From Ornithomonoglobus_A sp045649025 (lineage in GTDB: Bacteria > Bacillota > Clostridia > UBA1381), in contig JAZRPB010000024.1 of the NCBI GenBank assembly GCA_045649025.1, positions 35,973 to 99,972 on the forward strand: a DNA stretch of 64,000 nt, in the 5' to 3' direction. A program made the translations under genes and the position numbers. How positions within the stretch are numbered: position 1 is the first letter of the stretch; each line of letters opens with the position of its first letter. Under the pieces are notes generated by a model. It did no database searches, was not told the origin of the DNA, and worked only from the letters and a program-made list of their open reading frames with translations. Shown here piece by piece: positions 8,003 through 16,094 of this stretch.

Positions 8003-8584
8003 TTAAATATTTTTAATGCACGAACAAATCATATATTCTCCTTTTTGGTTGCATTTAAAAGTATAGTCGTTATTTTGTGCATTAAAAACACTTTCGCAGC
8101 TCATAGTACCAAGACCTGTACCCTTGCATTTAAGCAGAGCCTCCTTTTTAGTCCATATCTCGTAAAAAGCACTTGTTTCGTTTTCAGATCTTTCTATATA
8201 TTCCTGTTCATCGGCAGTGAAAAAGCGATTTGCAATTTCTTTTTTATATTCACCCATATGCTGAATATCAACACCAACCTCCCTGTCGGCTATTGCACAG
8301 CAGACCATACCGTTTGAATGTGACAAATTAAAATGTACACCATGCATATTTGCAAGATAGGGCTTACCTTTTTCATTAACCTCAATTTTTAGCGGTAGTG
8401 TTATTTCATATAAATGCCGTGTAAGCAATTGAATTAATAGTATTTCTGCCGCAACTGTTTCTTTTTTTGCGTTTTCTATCTTTAGGTTTTTTAGTTTATT
8501 TAGTCTGTATTGACTTAAGGAATTAATAATAATATCATCATAAATATCAACCTCGTCAACACTTTTGTATGCAACCTCAAACAT
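8003..8584 (-). CDS. 4'-phosphopantetheinyl transferase (Sfp-type)
   Basis: 193 residues with GKPYL (73-77), NLSHS (86-90), VGVDIQ (103-108, carrying the Mg-binding Asp) and WTKKEALLK (144-152). These are the conserved blocks of Sfp-type enzymes that transfer phosphopantetheine from CoA to acyl, aryl or peptidyl carrier proteins. No carrier-protein pathway is visible nearby apart from the FkbH-like end at base 1. It overlaps the rsmE gene by 8 bp and is probably translationally coupled to it. Confidence 0.93.
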   Translation of the reverse strand: MFEVAYKSVDEVDIYDDIIINSLSQYRLNKLKNLKIENAKKETVAAEILLIQLLTRHLYEITLPLKIEVNEKGKPYLANMHGVHFNLSHSNGMVCCAIADREVGVDIQHMGEYKKEIANRFFTADEQEYIERSENETSAFYEIWTKKEALLKCKGTGLGTMSCESVFNAQNNDYTFKCNQKGEYMICSCIKNI

Positions 8585-9323
8585 TTATATCTCCAATCTC
8601 ATACATAATCATAGCAAGCACCGCCTCGCCTGCAGTTTCGGTACGTAAAATTCTTTTACCAAGAGTTACAGTTTTAACTCCCGATTTTTTAATCTCTTCA
8701 ATTTCAGCAGTATCAAATCCACCCTCGGGACCTATCATAAATGCAACTTTTTTTGGGTTGGGAAAAGATGTAAGCACTTCCTTTATTGTGGTTTGCTCTT
8801 CACATTCATACGGAACAAAGAACAAATCGTAGTCCTTTACCGTATTTAATACCTCCTTTAAGGTCATAGGCATTTCAACGGTTGGCACAATTCCTCTGCC
8901 CGATTGCTTTGCTGCCTCTTCGCTTATTTTCTGCCATCTTTCGCATTTCTTTTCCTCGGCCTTTTTGCCGTCGAGCTTAACCACACATCTCTTTAATGCA
9001 CAGGGAACTATTTTTGATATTCCAAGCTCTGTTGTTTTCTGGATTATATAGTCCATCTTGGAGGCTTTTGGAAGTCCCTGAAAAATAGTTACATTTATGT
9101 TTGGCTCGGTATCGGACTTTTCCTTTGATAAAATATCGCATATAATTGCATTTTGCTCTATACCTGATATTTTTGCAAGGTAGTCGTAGCCCATTGAATC
9201 GCAAACGGTTATTTCATCACCTATGCTCATTCTTAAAACTTTAGTTATGTGTGATACGTCGGTGTTATTTATCACTATTGTGTTTTGTGAAATATTTTCG
9301 GGTGATACAAAAAATTTAGACAT
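8577..9323 (-). CDS. rsmE: 16S rRNA m3U1498 methyltransferase RsmE
   Basis: About 248 residues of the SPOUT class, with the knot motifs GPEGGF and LGKRILRTETAGEAVLAMI near the C-terminus. It methylates U1498 of 16S rRNA. I start at MSKFF (9323), preceded by AAAGGA; an in-frame TTG at 9347 would place that ribosome site inside the gene. The ATG overlaps the stop of the dipeptidase gene, so the two are coupled. The usual partner prmA is absent here. Confidence 0.95.
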   Translation of the reverse strand: MSKFFVSPENISQNTIVINNTDVSHITKVLRMSIGDEITVCDSMGYDYLAKISGIEQNAIICDILSKEKSDTEPNINVTIFQGLPKASKMDYIIQKTTELGISKIVPCALKRCVVKLDGKKAEEKKCERWQKISEEAAKQSGRGIVPTVEMPMTLKEVLNTVKDYDLFFVPYECEEQTTIKEVLTSFPNPKKVAFMIGPEGGFDTAEIEEIKKSGVKTVTLGKRILRTETAGEAVLAMIMYEIGDINV

Positions 9324-10179
9324 TTGTATTATTCCTTTCGTTTTCAAATATTCTTTCCCAGTTTTTATAACATATTTTTTCTATTATATTAGTTGTGTAA
9401 TTTCTCTTTTCCATTTCCTCAATAATTTTTATCATATCCTCACAGCCGTTGATTTTTTCGGGAAGGCAATCCACGCCGTCAAAGTCTGTGCCAAAGCCGA
9501 TGTTATCTTCACCGCCAAGCTCTAAAAAATGTTCAATATGACGCAGTATATCATCAATTGTTGCTTGGTTGCTGTCATTAAGGAAAGGGGGATAGAAGTT
9601 AATTCCCACACAGCCGTTTGTTGCTATTATTTCTTTAAATTGCTCATCGGTTAAATTCCGTGGATTTTTGCATATTGCTCTTGAATTTGAATGAGTTGCA
9701 ATTATGGGTGATGATGAAATATTTAAAGTATCATAAAACGATTTATCGTTCATATGCGAATAATCTATAAGGATGCCCTTTTTATTTAAAACACCCACAA
9801 GCTCTTTACCAAGTGCGGTTAATCCGTTGTATTTGTTACCGAGCACACCTGTTGCAAGATGGTTTTCATAATTCCACACAGGTGTTATTACTTTAACATT
9901 TGCATCTATTAATGGCTCTAAATCATCAATGCACTCTATCATATCAGCACCCTCAACACTTAAAATGCCCGATACATTGCTTTTATTGAATATATCTGCA
10001 AGTGCTAAAAAACGCTGCATTGCAGTTTTTGAGTGCTCGGGCGATATAAAGCAGGCGAAAATCTGCATATAGTCCTTGCCTGCACGTGTGAGGTCGAATT
10101 GATAGCTGTTGTGTGTTAAAGTGCCGTTGCCGTCGCACAGCTTGCAGAGTGTGTCGCAATGTGCATCAAAAATACGCAT
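9316..10179 (-). CDS. Membrane dipeptidase family protein (peptidase M19)
   Basis: 287 residues of the renal-dipeptidase family, zinc metallopeptidases with an amidohydrolase-like barrel. DAHCDTL (5-11) carries the first metal-binding His/Asp, followed by SVEGADMI, IIATHSNSRAIC and IGFGTDFDG. It likely cleaves dipeptides; despite the family name I see no signal peptide or anchor, so it is probably cytoplasmic. It lies 22 bp after the yraN stop and overlaps rsmE. Confidence 0.93.
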   Translation of the reverse strand: MRIFDAHCDTLCKLCDGNGTLTHNSYQFDLTRAGKDYMQIFACFISPEHSKTAMQRFLALADIFNKSNVSGILSVEGADMIECIDDLEPLIDANVKVITPVWNYENHLATGVLGNKYNGLTALGKELVGVLNKKGILIDYSHMNDKSFYDTLNISSSPIIATHSNSRAICKNPRNLTDEQFKEIIATNGCVGINFYPPFLNDSNQATIDDILRHIEHFLELGGEDNIGFGTDFDGVDCLPEKINGCEDMIKIIEEMEKRNYTTNIIEKICYKNWERIFENERNNTNV

Positions 10180-10201
10180 ATATAAAACCTACCCTTCATA
10201 A

Positions 10202-10564
10202 TTAAAAAGCATTTTTAATGTGGTTTATATGTGTTACCTTTGCTTTGTTATCAATCATCGAATAAATTACCTCTATTATGTCGAAACGCATATCAACATC
10301 GTCGCGGTGTGTATAGAACAGTGCAGTTTTACGCAGTTTTGCCTGTTTTTTGTAGTCTACAAATTCAGAGGGATTTCCGTATAATGTGTTTTTTCTTGTT
10401 TTAACCTCCACAAATATAAGGCAATTGTCGCTATCACGTGCAATTATATCAATTTCACCGAAATGTGAATGAAAATTACGTTTTAATATGGCATAGCCCT
10501 TGCTTTTAAGGTATTTAGCGGCACATTCCTCGCCAAAATCTCCTATTGTTTTTGTTGTTGTCAT
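10202..10564 (-). CDS. yraN: YraN/UPF0102 endonuclease-like protein
   Basis: 120 residues with GEECAAKYLKSKGY at the start and the nuclease-like core GEIDIIARDSDNCLIFVEVKTR (Asp and ExK of the restriction-endonuclease-like fold). Its biological role is unclear. It overlaps the rnhB stop by one base, and the rnhB-yraN pairing is common in Firmicutes. Confidence 0.94.
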   Translation of the reverse strand: MTTTKTIGDFGEECAAKYLKSKGYAILKRNFHSHFGEIDIIARDSDNCLIFVEVKTRKNTLYGNPSEFVDYKKQAKLRKTALFYTHRDDVDMRFDIIEVIYSMIDNKAKVTHINHIKNAF

Positions 10565-11214
10565 TAATTTTCTCCCAATAGCTTTTTTAAAAATGTACGG
10601 CGGTGTATCGGCGACGGACCATATTTTAAAATAGCCTCGGTGTGAGCGGCAGTTCCGTAGCCTTTGTGCTTTTCAAAACCGTATTCGGGGTATGTGGTAG
10701 AAATTTCGGTTATGTATCTGTCCCTTGCAACCTTTGCAAGAATTGAGGCGGCAGCAATTGAGGCAGACTTTGCATCGCCCTTTACAACTGTTTCATATTC
10801 AATGCTCATTCCCTTTATACTGTTTCCGTCTATTAATACGTAGTCGGGGGTGGGGGAAAGTGAGTTGACTGCACCATTCATTGCCTCATAGGTGGCATTT
10901 AGTATATTTATTTCATCAATTCTTTTTTCGTCTACACTGAATATCGAATATGCAATTGCATTTTGAATTATAACATCGTATAATTCCTCACGTTTTTTTT
11001 CGGTCAGCTTTTTAGAGTCATTTATGCCCTCTATTATAAAGTCACAGGGAAGTATAACGGCGGCGGCATACACAGGACCTGCAAGCGGACCTCTGCCTGC
11101 CTCATCAACTCCTGCAACGAGCGTTTTCCCTTCAAGTTGCTTTTCTCTTTCAATTGCATACATTTCCAAAACTCTTTGTTTCTCCTCTTCGGGAGTTAAT
11201 ACTTTTCTTGCCAT
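10564..11214 (-). CDS. rnhB: Ribonuclease HII
   Basis: About 216 residues with VAGVDEAGRGPLAGPV, which carries two catalytic acids, then DSKKLTEKKRE, VLIDGN and the C-terminal HKGYGTAAH. It removes ribonucleotides and RNA primers from RNA:DNA duplexes. The start is ATG 11214 with AAAGGTG upstream; an in-frame GTG lies three codons earlier. It is the first gene of a leftward run to 8003 and is divergent from the DUF4364 gene across a symmetric promoter region. Confidence 0.96.
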   Translation of the reverse strand: MARKVLTPEEEKQRVLEMYAIEREKQLEGKTLVAGVDEAGRGPLAGPVYAAAVILPCDFIIEGINDSKKLTEKKREELYDVIIQNAIAYSIFSVDEKRIDEINILNATYEAMNGAVNSLSPTPDYVLIDGNSIKGMSIEYETVVKGDAKSASIAAASILAKVARDRYITEISTTYPEYGFEKHKGYGTAAHTEAILKYGPSPIHRRTFLKKLLGEN

Positions 11215-11251
11215 TGTTAACACCTTTTAAAATTTTTTATGTTTTTTTATA

Positions 11252-11290
11252 TTAAGTATAGCATTTTTTTTCAAAATATGCTATACTTAA
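11252..11290. promoter_or_regulatory. Perfect 13-bp inverted repeat spanning divergent promoters
   Basis: TTAAGTATAGCAT (11252-11264) and ATGCTATACTTAA (11278-11290) are exact inverted copies 13 bp apart, between divergent rnhB and the DUF4364 gene. Each arm contains a TATACT -10-like hexamer pointing outward, so it looks like a symmetric divergent promoter or operator. Confidence 0.65.
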
Positions 11291-11330
11291 ATGGAAAAAA
11301 GTTTAAATTTTTTTAAGGAGATGAAAAATA

Positions 11331-11909
11331 ATGCAATATGACCGTGAAATTGATAACGAAATGCTGATACATTTCATAATTTTATATACACTTTTTAACG
11401 TTGACCATCCTGTTGAATACAGCGATTTATTAAATATCATTCTGGAAAATTGTAATATCAATTTTAATGATTTTCAAATAGCACTCGAAAATCTTGTTGA
11501 AACTGAGCATGCCAACACATTTTTAAAGTCGGAGCATGTTAGGGTATATGAAATAACAGAAAAGGGTACATATCTTGCAAAGGATTTAAGGGATAATGTG
11601 CCTATATATATTCGTGAGCCCATAAAAGAGGCTATAAAGGAGTTATATATAGAGGAAAGACGCCGTAATGCCGTTCAGGCAAGAATTGTGCCAATTCACA
11701 CAAATGAGTTTGCGGCAGAGTGTAAGCTGTTTGATGATGAAAAAACACAGATTTTTGAGCTTATGCTGTATGCTGGTGGTTGGGAAGAAGCACAAAAAAT
11801 GGTAAAATATTTTAAAAACAACTACGAAACTGTATATGGCGAGATTATAAAAATTATGGATAACGCCAATAAAGAGGCGGCAAAAGAGGAAGAAGAAGGG
11901 GTTGTTTAA
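11331..11909 (+). CDS. DUF4364 family protein
   Basis: 192 residues. The N-terminal half (LIHFIILYTLFNVDHPVEY, then a winged-helix-like stretch to VYEITEKGTYLAKDL) matches the DUF4364 pattern common in Clostridia. The C-terminus is a charged tail, KEAAKEEEEGVV. The winged-helix-like start hints at a regulator, and the inverted repeat just upstream could be its own operator; both are inference. AAGGAG precedes the ATG. A palindromic terminator overlaps the stop. Confidence 0.85.
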   Translation: MQYDREIDNEMLIHFIILYTLFNVDHPVEYSDLLNIILENCNINFNDFQIALENLVETEHANTFLKSEHVRVYEITEKGTYLAKDLRDNVPIYIREPIKEAIKELYIEERRRNAVQARIVPIHTNEFAAECKLFDDEKTQIFELMLYAGGWEEAQKMVKYFKNNYETVYGEIIKIMDNANKEAAKEEEEGVV

Positions 11910-11936
11910 AAACATTGTTTTTAAACAACCCCTTCT
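11897..11936 (+). terminator. Palindromic terminator of the DUF4364 gene
   Basis: A long perfect stem GGGGTTGTTTAAAAAC / GTTTTTAAACAACCCC overlaps the stop codon. The core is almost identical to the palindrome at 27994-28032. It directly precedes element B4. Confidence 0.8.
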
Positions 11937-11939
11937 TCA

Positions 11940-12192
11940 GGGGATTGGAAAAAAAGATGCAGAATAAACAAACCGAACTGAAAAGCAAAGTTATTGCTTT
12001 GTTTTTCAGGTTACCCGAAGGCGTACGGTTGTACGTCGAGTGGTGAGGTTTGTTTGTAGCAAAAAGGCTTAAAATCAGAAAAATTAAAATTAATAAATTC
12101 TTAAGTTGTTTTTTATATTTTTCATAACAAATAATCAATTTATATTATTTAATTTCCTGGCTTTTTGCGATCTGCGCTTTTTTAACATCCCC
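11940..12192 (+). repeat. Family B element, subfamily I (B4)
   Basis: A 253-bp copy with GGGGATTGGAAAAAAAG at the left and CTTTTTTAACATCCCC at the right. The left 120 bp is nearly identical to B3 (AAACAAACC stem, CAAAG/CTTTG hairpin, GTAC hairpin with loop GGTT). The distal half has drifted into A/T-rich sequence. It is the only copy whose right end has no gene running into it. Together with the terminator it fills the gap to the next gene. Confidence 0.85.
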
Positions 12193-12273
12193 ATTTTTTT
12201 GTTTTTGTATATATGTATAAATATAAGGTAATAATATTGGTAAATAATGAAAAAAACGAAAGGAACAGAAGTT

Positions 12274-12606
12274 ATGACCAATAATACCAGACGTGCAATA
12301 ATTATAAAGGATTTTCCGTCGTCTTATGTGAGTGAGGCAATAATATTTTTAAACGATGAGGTAAAGGCAAAGGATACAAAAATTATAGAGGAGGCACAAA
12401 AAATCATATCGGAGTATATGAACGGCTGCAGATTTTTAAACGATGTGCATTTTGTGGCAGATAACGATATATCTATTTATACATCTAAAAAACAGCTTGC
12501 TAAAAAGAAAAAAACACGTCATAGCCGTTTTGTGGTTATTACATCAATAATAACCACACTTGTTGCACTATGCGTGTTTGGTGTTTTTAATTATATTAAT
12601 AGTTAA
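12274..12606 (+). CDS. Small membrane protein, unknown function
   Basis: About 110 residues: a soluble N-terminal part beginning MTNNTRRAIIIKDFPSS, a basic stretch KKQLAKKKKTRHSR, and one C-terminal membrane helix (VVITSIITTLVALCVFGVF). It is probably a tail-anchored cytoplasmic-facing protein. I start at 12274, with AAAGGA nine bases upstream; ATG 12247 has a poorer site. I do not recognise the family. It overlaps the convergent zinc-ribbon gene by 11 bp. Confidence 0.7.
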   Translation: MTNNTRRAIIIKDFPSSYVSEAIIFLNDEVKAKDTKIIEEAQKIISEYMNGCRFLNDVHFVADNDISIYTSKKQLAKKKKTRHSRFVVITSIITTLVALCVFGVFNYINS

Positions 12607-13408
12607 ATGCTTCGTCCATATAATTTATATACTGCTTGTATAAGGACAGATATTTTGAGGTGGCACTGTATGTAAAGTTATACGAAATAGCAATACCCTC
12701 GCTTATAACGCACTTTCTGTGAATTACGTTGCCTGAATTTTCTATATCTATTATATACCAGTCAGCTCCCGCTCTTGATGAAACAACCTCATTTTCGGGA
12801 CTGTTTTTTGCAAATTCAAGCATAAGGTCGTGTGCTTTGCTGTCTACTGCATTTTCTGTGTTAAGCTCAATTATGCCTTCGCCCTCGCCATCAACAAGCT
12901 TAAGCTTTGCAACACCGCCTGTGTTTGCTTTTTTAAATATTGACGGATACAAAAACTCCTTGCCGTCAAATTCATAAAGGCTGTACCCATCCTCGTTGAT
13001 GTTTTCTGTTAGGGTATATGGCGTGCTCGACGGCTCGTTGTTTGTTGGCTCTTCAACCACAGGAGTGGGTGTGGCATTTATTGCAACAGTACCGTCTTGT
13101 GAACGCCATATTGCATTATCCGACTCACGAGTCATAAGTACATACGGAATTATAGCCGACGCCGCAAGAATTACAATCACAATTACCGCAATTGTGATAA
13201 TAACTGTTTTGTCGGATACGTGTCCTTTTTTTGTTTGTTTATTATTTTCGCGTTCTTTGCGTTTATTACTTCTTTCAATTCTGCTTTCAGCAAGCTCCTC
13301 AATTTCCTGCTTGCGGGTTTTTTCGTTATTATTCTTTACCGATTTACCGCAACGGTCGCAAAAACGGGAGCTGTCATCTAATTTTCTGCCGCATCTTTTG
13401 CAATACAT
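12596..13408 (-). CDS. Zinc-ribbon membrane-anchored protein
   Basis: 270 residues. An N-terminal zinc ribbon (CKRC ... CDRC, residues 3-20) is followed by a charged linker with a basic patch, one membrane helix (about residues 69-92), a Pro/Thr-rich stretch (TPTPVVEEPTNNEPSSTP) and an extracytoplasmic domain of about 150 residues. The layout, cytosolic zinc ribbon plus outside domain, is common in Firmicutes sensors and surface proteins. The outer domain is not recognised; lipoprotein-like or PsbP-like folds are possible. Confidence 0.8.
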   Translation of the reverse strand: MYCKRCGRKLDDSSRFCDRCGKSVKNNNEKTRKQEIEELAESRIERSNKRKERENNKQTKKGHVSDKTVIITIAVIVIVILAASAIIPYVLMTRESDNAIWRSQDGTVAINATPTPVVEEPTNNEPSSTPYTLTENINEDGYSLYEFDGKEFLYPSIFKKANTGGVAKLKLVDGEGEGIIELNTENAVDSKAHDLMLEFAKNSPENEVVSSRAGADWYIIDIENSGNVIHRKCVISEGIAISYNFTYSATSKYLSLYKQYINYMDEAFNY

Positions 13409-13652
13409 TTATAAACCCTCACTTAACAGATATATTCTTAAGTATATAATATCATAAAAAATGTATTATTGCAAGAGTTAAATTACTTAATTTAATAATT
13501 TTGTTGTAATATATCTGTCACATACTTTTAACTGCAAATAAGTTGAATTGTTACATTAAAAAATATATAATATAAACGGGTATAGTGTAATATTATGCCA
13601 TATTTGGGCGAAATATTATATTCAAAATAATTCCAAGGAGGTGTGTATATCC

Positions 13653-14909
13653 TTGAAGCAGCGTATATACAAGCTGATGTGTTTTTTAACATCTGTATTT
13701 ATAGCAGTTTCATCATTATCTGTGAATGTGCTTGCCAAAGAGAAAAAAGAAAGCTCAAACGGAATAATGACATCTGTATACGGCTACAAGTTAAATGATT
13801 ATTTAACGGATTACGGCGTTGTTTCCACCAACGCACCCGACGGCTTTTTGTCGATTGCAGATGGTGTGGGTACAAGCGAGGATGGAGGAATTGTATATGC
13901 AGACCTTGTGGATTTCAACAATAATGGAAAACCGTTTCTTGTTATATATCTTATGGATAAAAACAGTGAATGCTTTGAAGTGCATATCTTTGGCTACAAC
14001 AAGGAAACAAATGAGGCAGACCTTATAGGTATTATTTCAAAGCCATATTCGCAGCTTGATGCAAATTCAAACGGCGAATTTAATATAGCTCATAACAACA
14101 ATAAGCATTATATTTCATATAAGGTATATAATAACCACGTTCTTTCGCACAGTGAATACTACACGGTTATTGATAACGATGCATTTATGTATATTAAAGA
14201 GCCTGTTGGTGTTGCAGATGTGGGAATAATGGATTTTAACAATGAGTATTTCCATTCGGGAATGGATCTTTCTTTTTACAATAAAACCTTGGGCGAATTC
14301 TTTAAAAAGCTAAAGGATACCACTGCCGACAGTGTAACGCTTGAAGATATTTGCGAACGGCTTGACAGTGATGAAGAGGCAAGACTTGAAGACGCACTTG
14401 CCAAGGCAGTAAATTATTGCGATTTTGATATAAGCCGATTTAAGTATATGGCGGAATATAGAAGTGCAATGGATTATACAAATAATTCGGACAGATTTTA
14501 TCTTATAAGTAATATGTACTCGTTGGGCGAGGAAATATATTATGTGAGATTTTCAACCGACCGTTCATATTACAACTACGCACTTTTTAGAAGAAGTGAC
14601 AGTGCACCCGACGGTTATCAGCTCCTGAAGGTGAGAACAGATTGTATTCCGCTTTCGGATGTGGAGCTTGCAAAAATATATGATGAGTATAAACGAAACA
14701 CTCTTCTTATGAAAAAATCACGCAATAAATTAGAGCTTGCCAAGGCTCAAAAGGAGTCTGAAACCAAAATTAATATTCCAAAGGTTGAGATAGAAAAAAA
14801 GGTTTCCTCCGATTTGCGTGTGCCGCTTGCACTTGTTGGCGGCGGTGTTGCACTGGGAGTTTTGGTTATAGTGTGGATTATATTATTAAAGATAAAAAAA
14901 GATGAATGA
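13653..14909 (+). CDS. Secreted, C-terminally anchored protein of unknown function
   Basis: About 418 residues: a signal peptide (LMCFLTSVFIAVSSLSVNVLA), a large outside domain, a Lys-rich region near 360-390, then one membrane helix (VPLALVGGGVALGVLVIVWIIL) and a short KIKKDE tail. The DLVDFNNNGKPFLVIYLMD segment resembles Ca-binding or FG-GAP-like loops and is echoed in the protein at 60541. There is no LPXTG motif. I start at TTG 13653 because AAGGAGG lies 11 bases before it; GTG 13641 would overlap that site. Function unknown. Confidence 0.78.
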   Translation: MKQRIYKLMCFLTSVFIAVSSLSVNVLAKEKKESSNGIMTSVYGYKLNDYLTDYGVVSTNAPDGFLSIADGVGTSEDGGIVYADLVDFNNNGKPFLVIYLMDKNSECFEVHIFGYNKETNEADLIGIISKPYSQLDANSNGEFNIAHNNNKHYISYKVYNNHVLSHSEYYTVIDNDAFMYIKEPVGVADVGIMDFNNEYFHSGMDLSFYNKTLGEFFKKLKDTTADSVTLEDICERLDSDEEARLEDALAKAVNYCDFDISRFKYMAEYRSAMDYTNNSDRFYLISNMYSLGEEIYYVRFSTDRSYYNYALFRRSDSAPDGYQLLKVRTDCIPLSDVELAKIYDEYKRNTLLMKKSRNKLELAKAQKESETKINIPKVEIEKKVSSDLRVPLALVGGGVALGVLVIVWIILLKIKKDE

Positions 14910-14918
14910 TAACAAATT

Positions 14919-14949
14919 AAAACCGATATTTTCTCCTTTCTTCGGTTTT
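14919..14949 (+). terminator. Intrinsic terminator
   Basis: AAAACCGA / TCGGTTTT stem with an A/T-rich loop, just after the secreted-protein gene. Confidence 0.6.
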
Positions 14950-14982
14950 ATGTATAGAGGGTGAGCTCTTTGGGAGTTCGTA

Positions 14983-15017
14983 AAATGAGCTGTAAAAATT
15001 TTATTACAGCTCATTTT
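14983..15017 (+). terminator. Second terminator hairpin
   Basis: AAAATGAGCTGTAA / TTACAGCTCATTTT forms a long perfect stem. It may insulate the AEC operon promoter just downstream. Confidence 0.7.
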
Positions 15018-15026
15018 CGTTTTATG

Positions 15027-15055
15027 TTGACAAATGATACAAAAGAGAGTATAAT
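15027..15055 (+). promoter_or_regulatory. Consensus sigma-A promoter of the AEC/GT39/LTA-synthase run
   Basis: TTGACA (15027-15032), 17-bp spacer, TATAAT (15050-15055), about 105 bp before the AEC start codon. Confidence 0.85.
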
Positions 15056-15159
15056 TCATTTGAAAATAACAGTGTTGTGGAGCATATGTAAATTTACATG
15101 ATTTATGCTTATAAATGAGATTAAAATTGGCAGCAAAAGTAATTTAGGGGGAACGGAAA

Positions 15160-16062
15160 ATGGTGGTAGCACAACAGGTTGCAATCCTGATTTTATTTAT
15201 GTCAATAGGCTATGTGTTAAGAAAAACAAACATAGTGCCCCAAAGCAGTGCATTGGTGTTGTCGAGGCTGTTGTTCTTTGTGTTTATGCCTGCACTGAAT
15301 TTTAATACCTTTGCAACACAGTTTACGTTTGATGTATTAAAAGAAAATTCCATTATAATCTTATATGGAATTGTGATTATGCTTGTGGTTGCAATTGCGT
15401 CAAAATTTGTTGCAAGGCTGTTTAGTAGTGATAAATATGAAAGAGGTATATATACATATACACTTACAGTACCAAATTTTGGCTTTGGCGGATATGCACT
15501 TATGCAGAGTATGTATGGCGATGGTATGCTTATGAATATGATGGTTTTTGTTATTCCATTAACAATATATACATATACCGAAGGATATCGTCTGCTTATG
15601 GGGCATGAACACGTATCATTCAGAAAAATTATAAACCCCTCTATCATAGCCATTATAATTGGTGCAGTTGTGGGATTTATCGGAATAGATTTGCCTGTGT
15701 TTATAGGTGATGCGGTAGAAAAAGCGGCAGGCTGTATGTCGCCTGCAAGTATGATTATGACAGGTCTGGTTATTGCAGAGTTTGATTTAAAGGAAATGCT
15801 TTTAAATAAAAAGTCGTATATTGTGTCGACATTAAGACTAATTGTAATTCCCGTTATAATATGCGGGGTTTTAAAGCTTATAAATGCACCGCAAAGTGTT
15901 TTGTTATCGGCACTTATGACATATGCAATGTCAACAGGCTTAAACACTATATTGTTTCCGAAGCTTATAGACCGCGACTGTAAGCCAGGGGCGAGCTTTG
16001 CAGTTATTTCGTCGGTGTTATCTATTGCAACAATAAGTTTGATAACAAGGTTATTTACATAA
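15160..16062 (+). CDS. AEC-family transporter (auxin efflux carrier type)
   Basis: 300 residues with about ten hydrophobic segments in two five-helix halves. Landmarks are the N-terminal SIGYVLRKTNIV, the central NFGFGGYALMQSMYGDG and the C-terminal half containing PASMIMTGLVIAEFDLKEML. The bacterial family exports organic acids or amino acids, but the substrate cannot be inferred here. GGGGGAAC precedes the ATG. It is followed at 33 bp by two cell-envelope genes, so the three may be co-transcribed. Confidence 0.9.
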   Translation: MVVAQQVAILILFMSIGYVLRKTNIVPQSSALVLSRLLFFVFMPALNFNTFATQFTFDVLKENSIIILYGIVIMLVVAIASKFVARLFSSDKYERGIYTYTLTVPNFGFGGYALMQSMYGDGMLMNMMVFVIPLTIYTYTEGYRLLMGHEHVSFRKIINPSIIAIIIGAVVGFIGIDLPVFIGDAVEKAAGCMSPASMIMTGLVIAEFDLKEMLLNKKSYIVSTLRLIVIPVIICGVLKLINAPQSVLLSALMTYAMSTGLNTILFPKLIDRDCKPGASFAVISSVLSIATISLITRLFT

Positions 16063-16094
16063 TACAATGGTATATACGGGAGAAGTTATTAAAA

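Noticed and set aside
12996..13457. 153-codon plus-strand frame
   Set aside because: Antisense to the zinc-ribbon membrane protein, with low-complexity composition and no start signal.
15210..16067. 285-codon open frame on the minus strand
   Set aside because: It lies exactly opposite the well-supported AEC transporter gene, has no ribosome site and no recognisable motifs; an A/T-rich antisense shadow.
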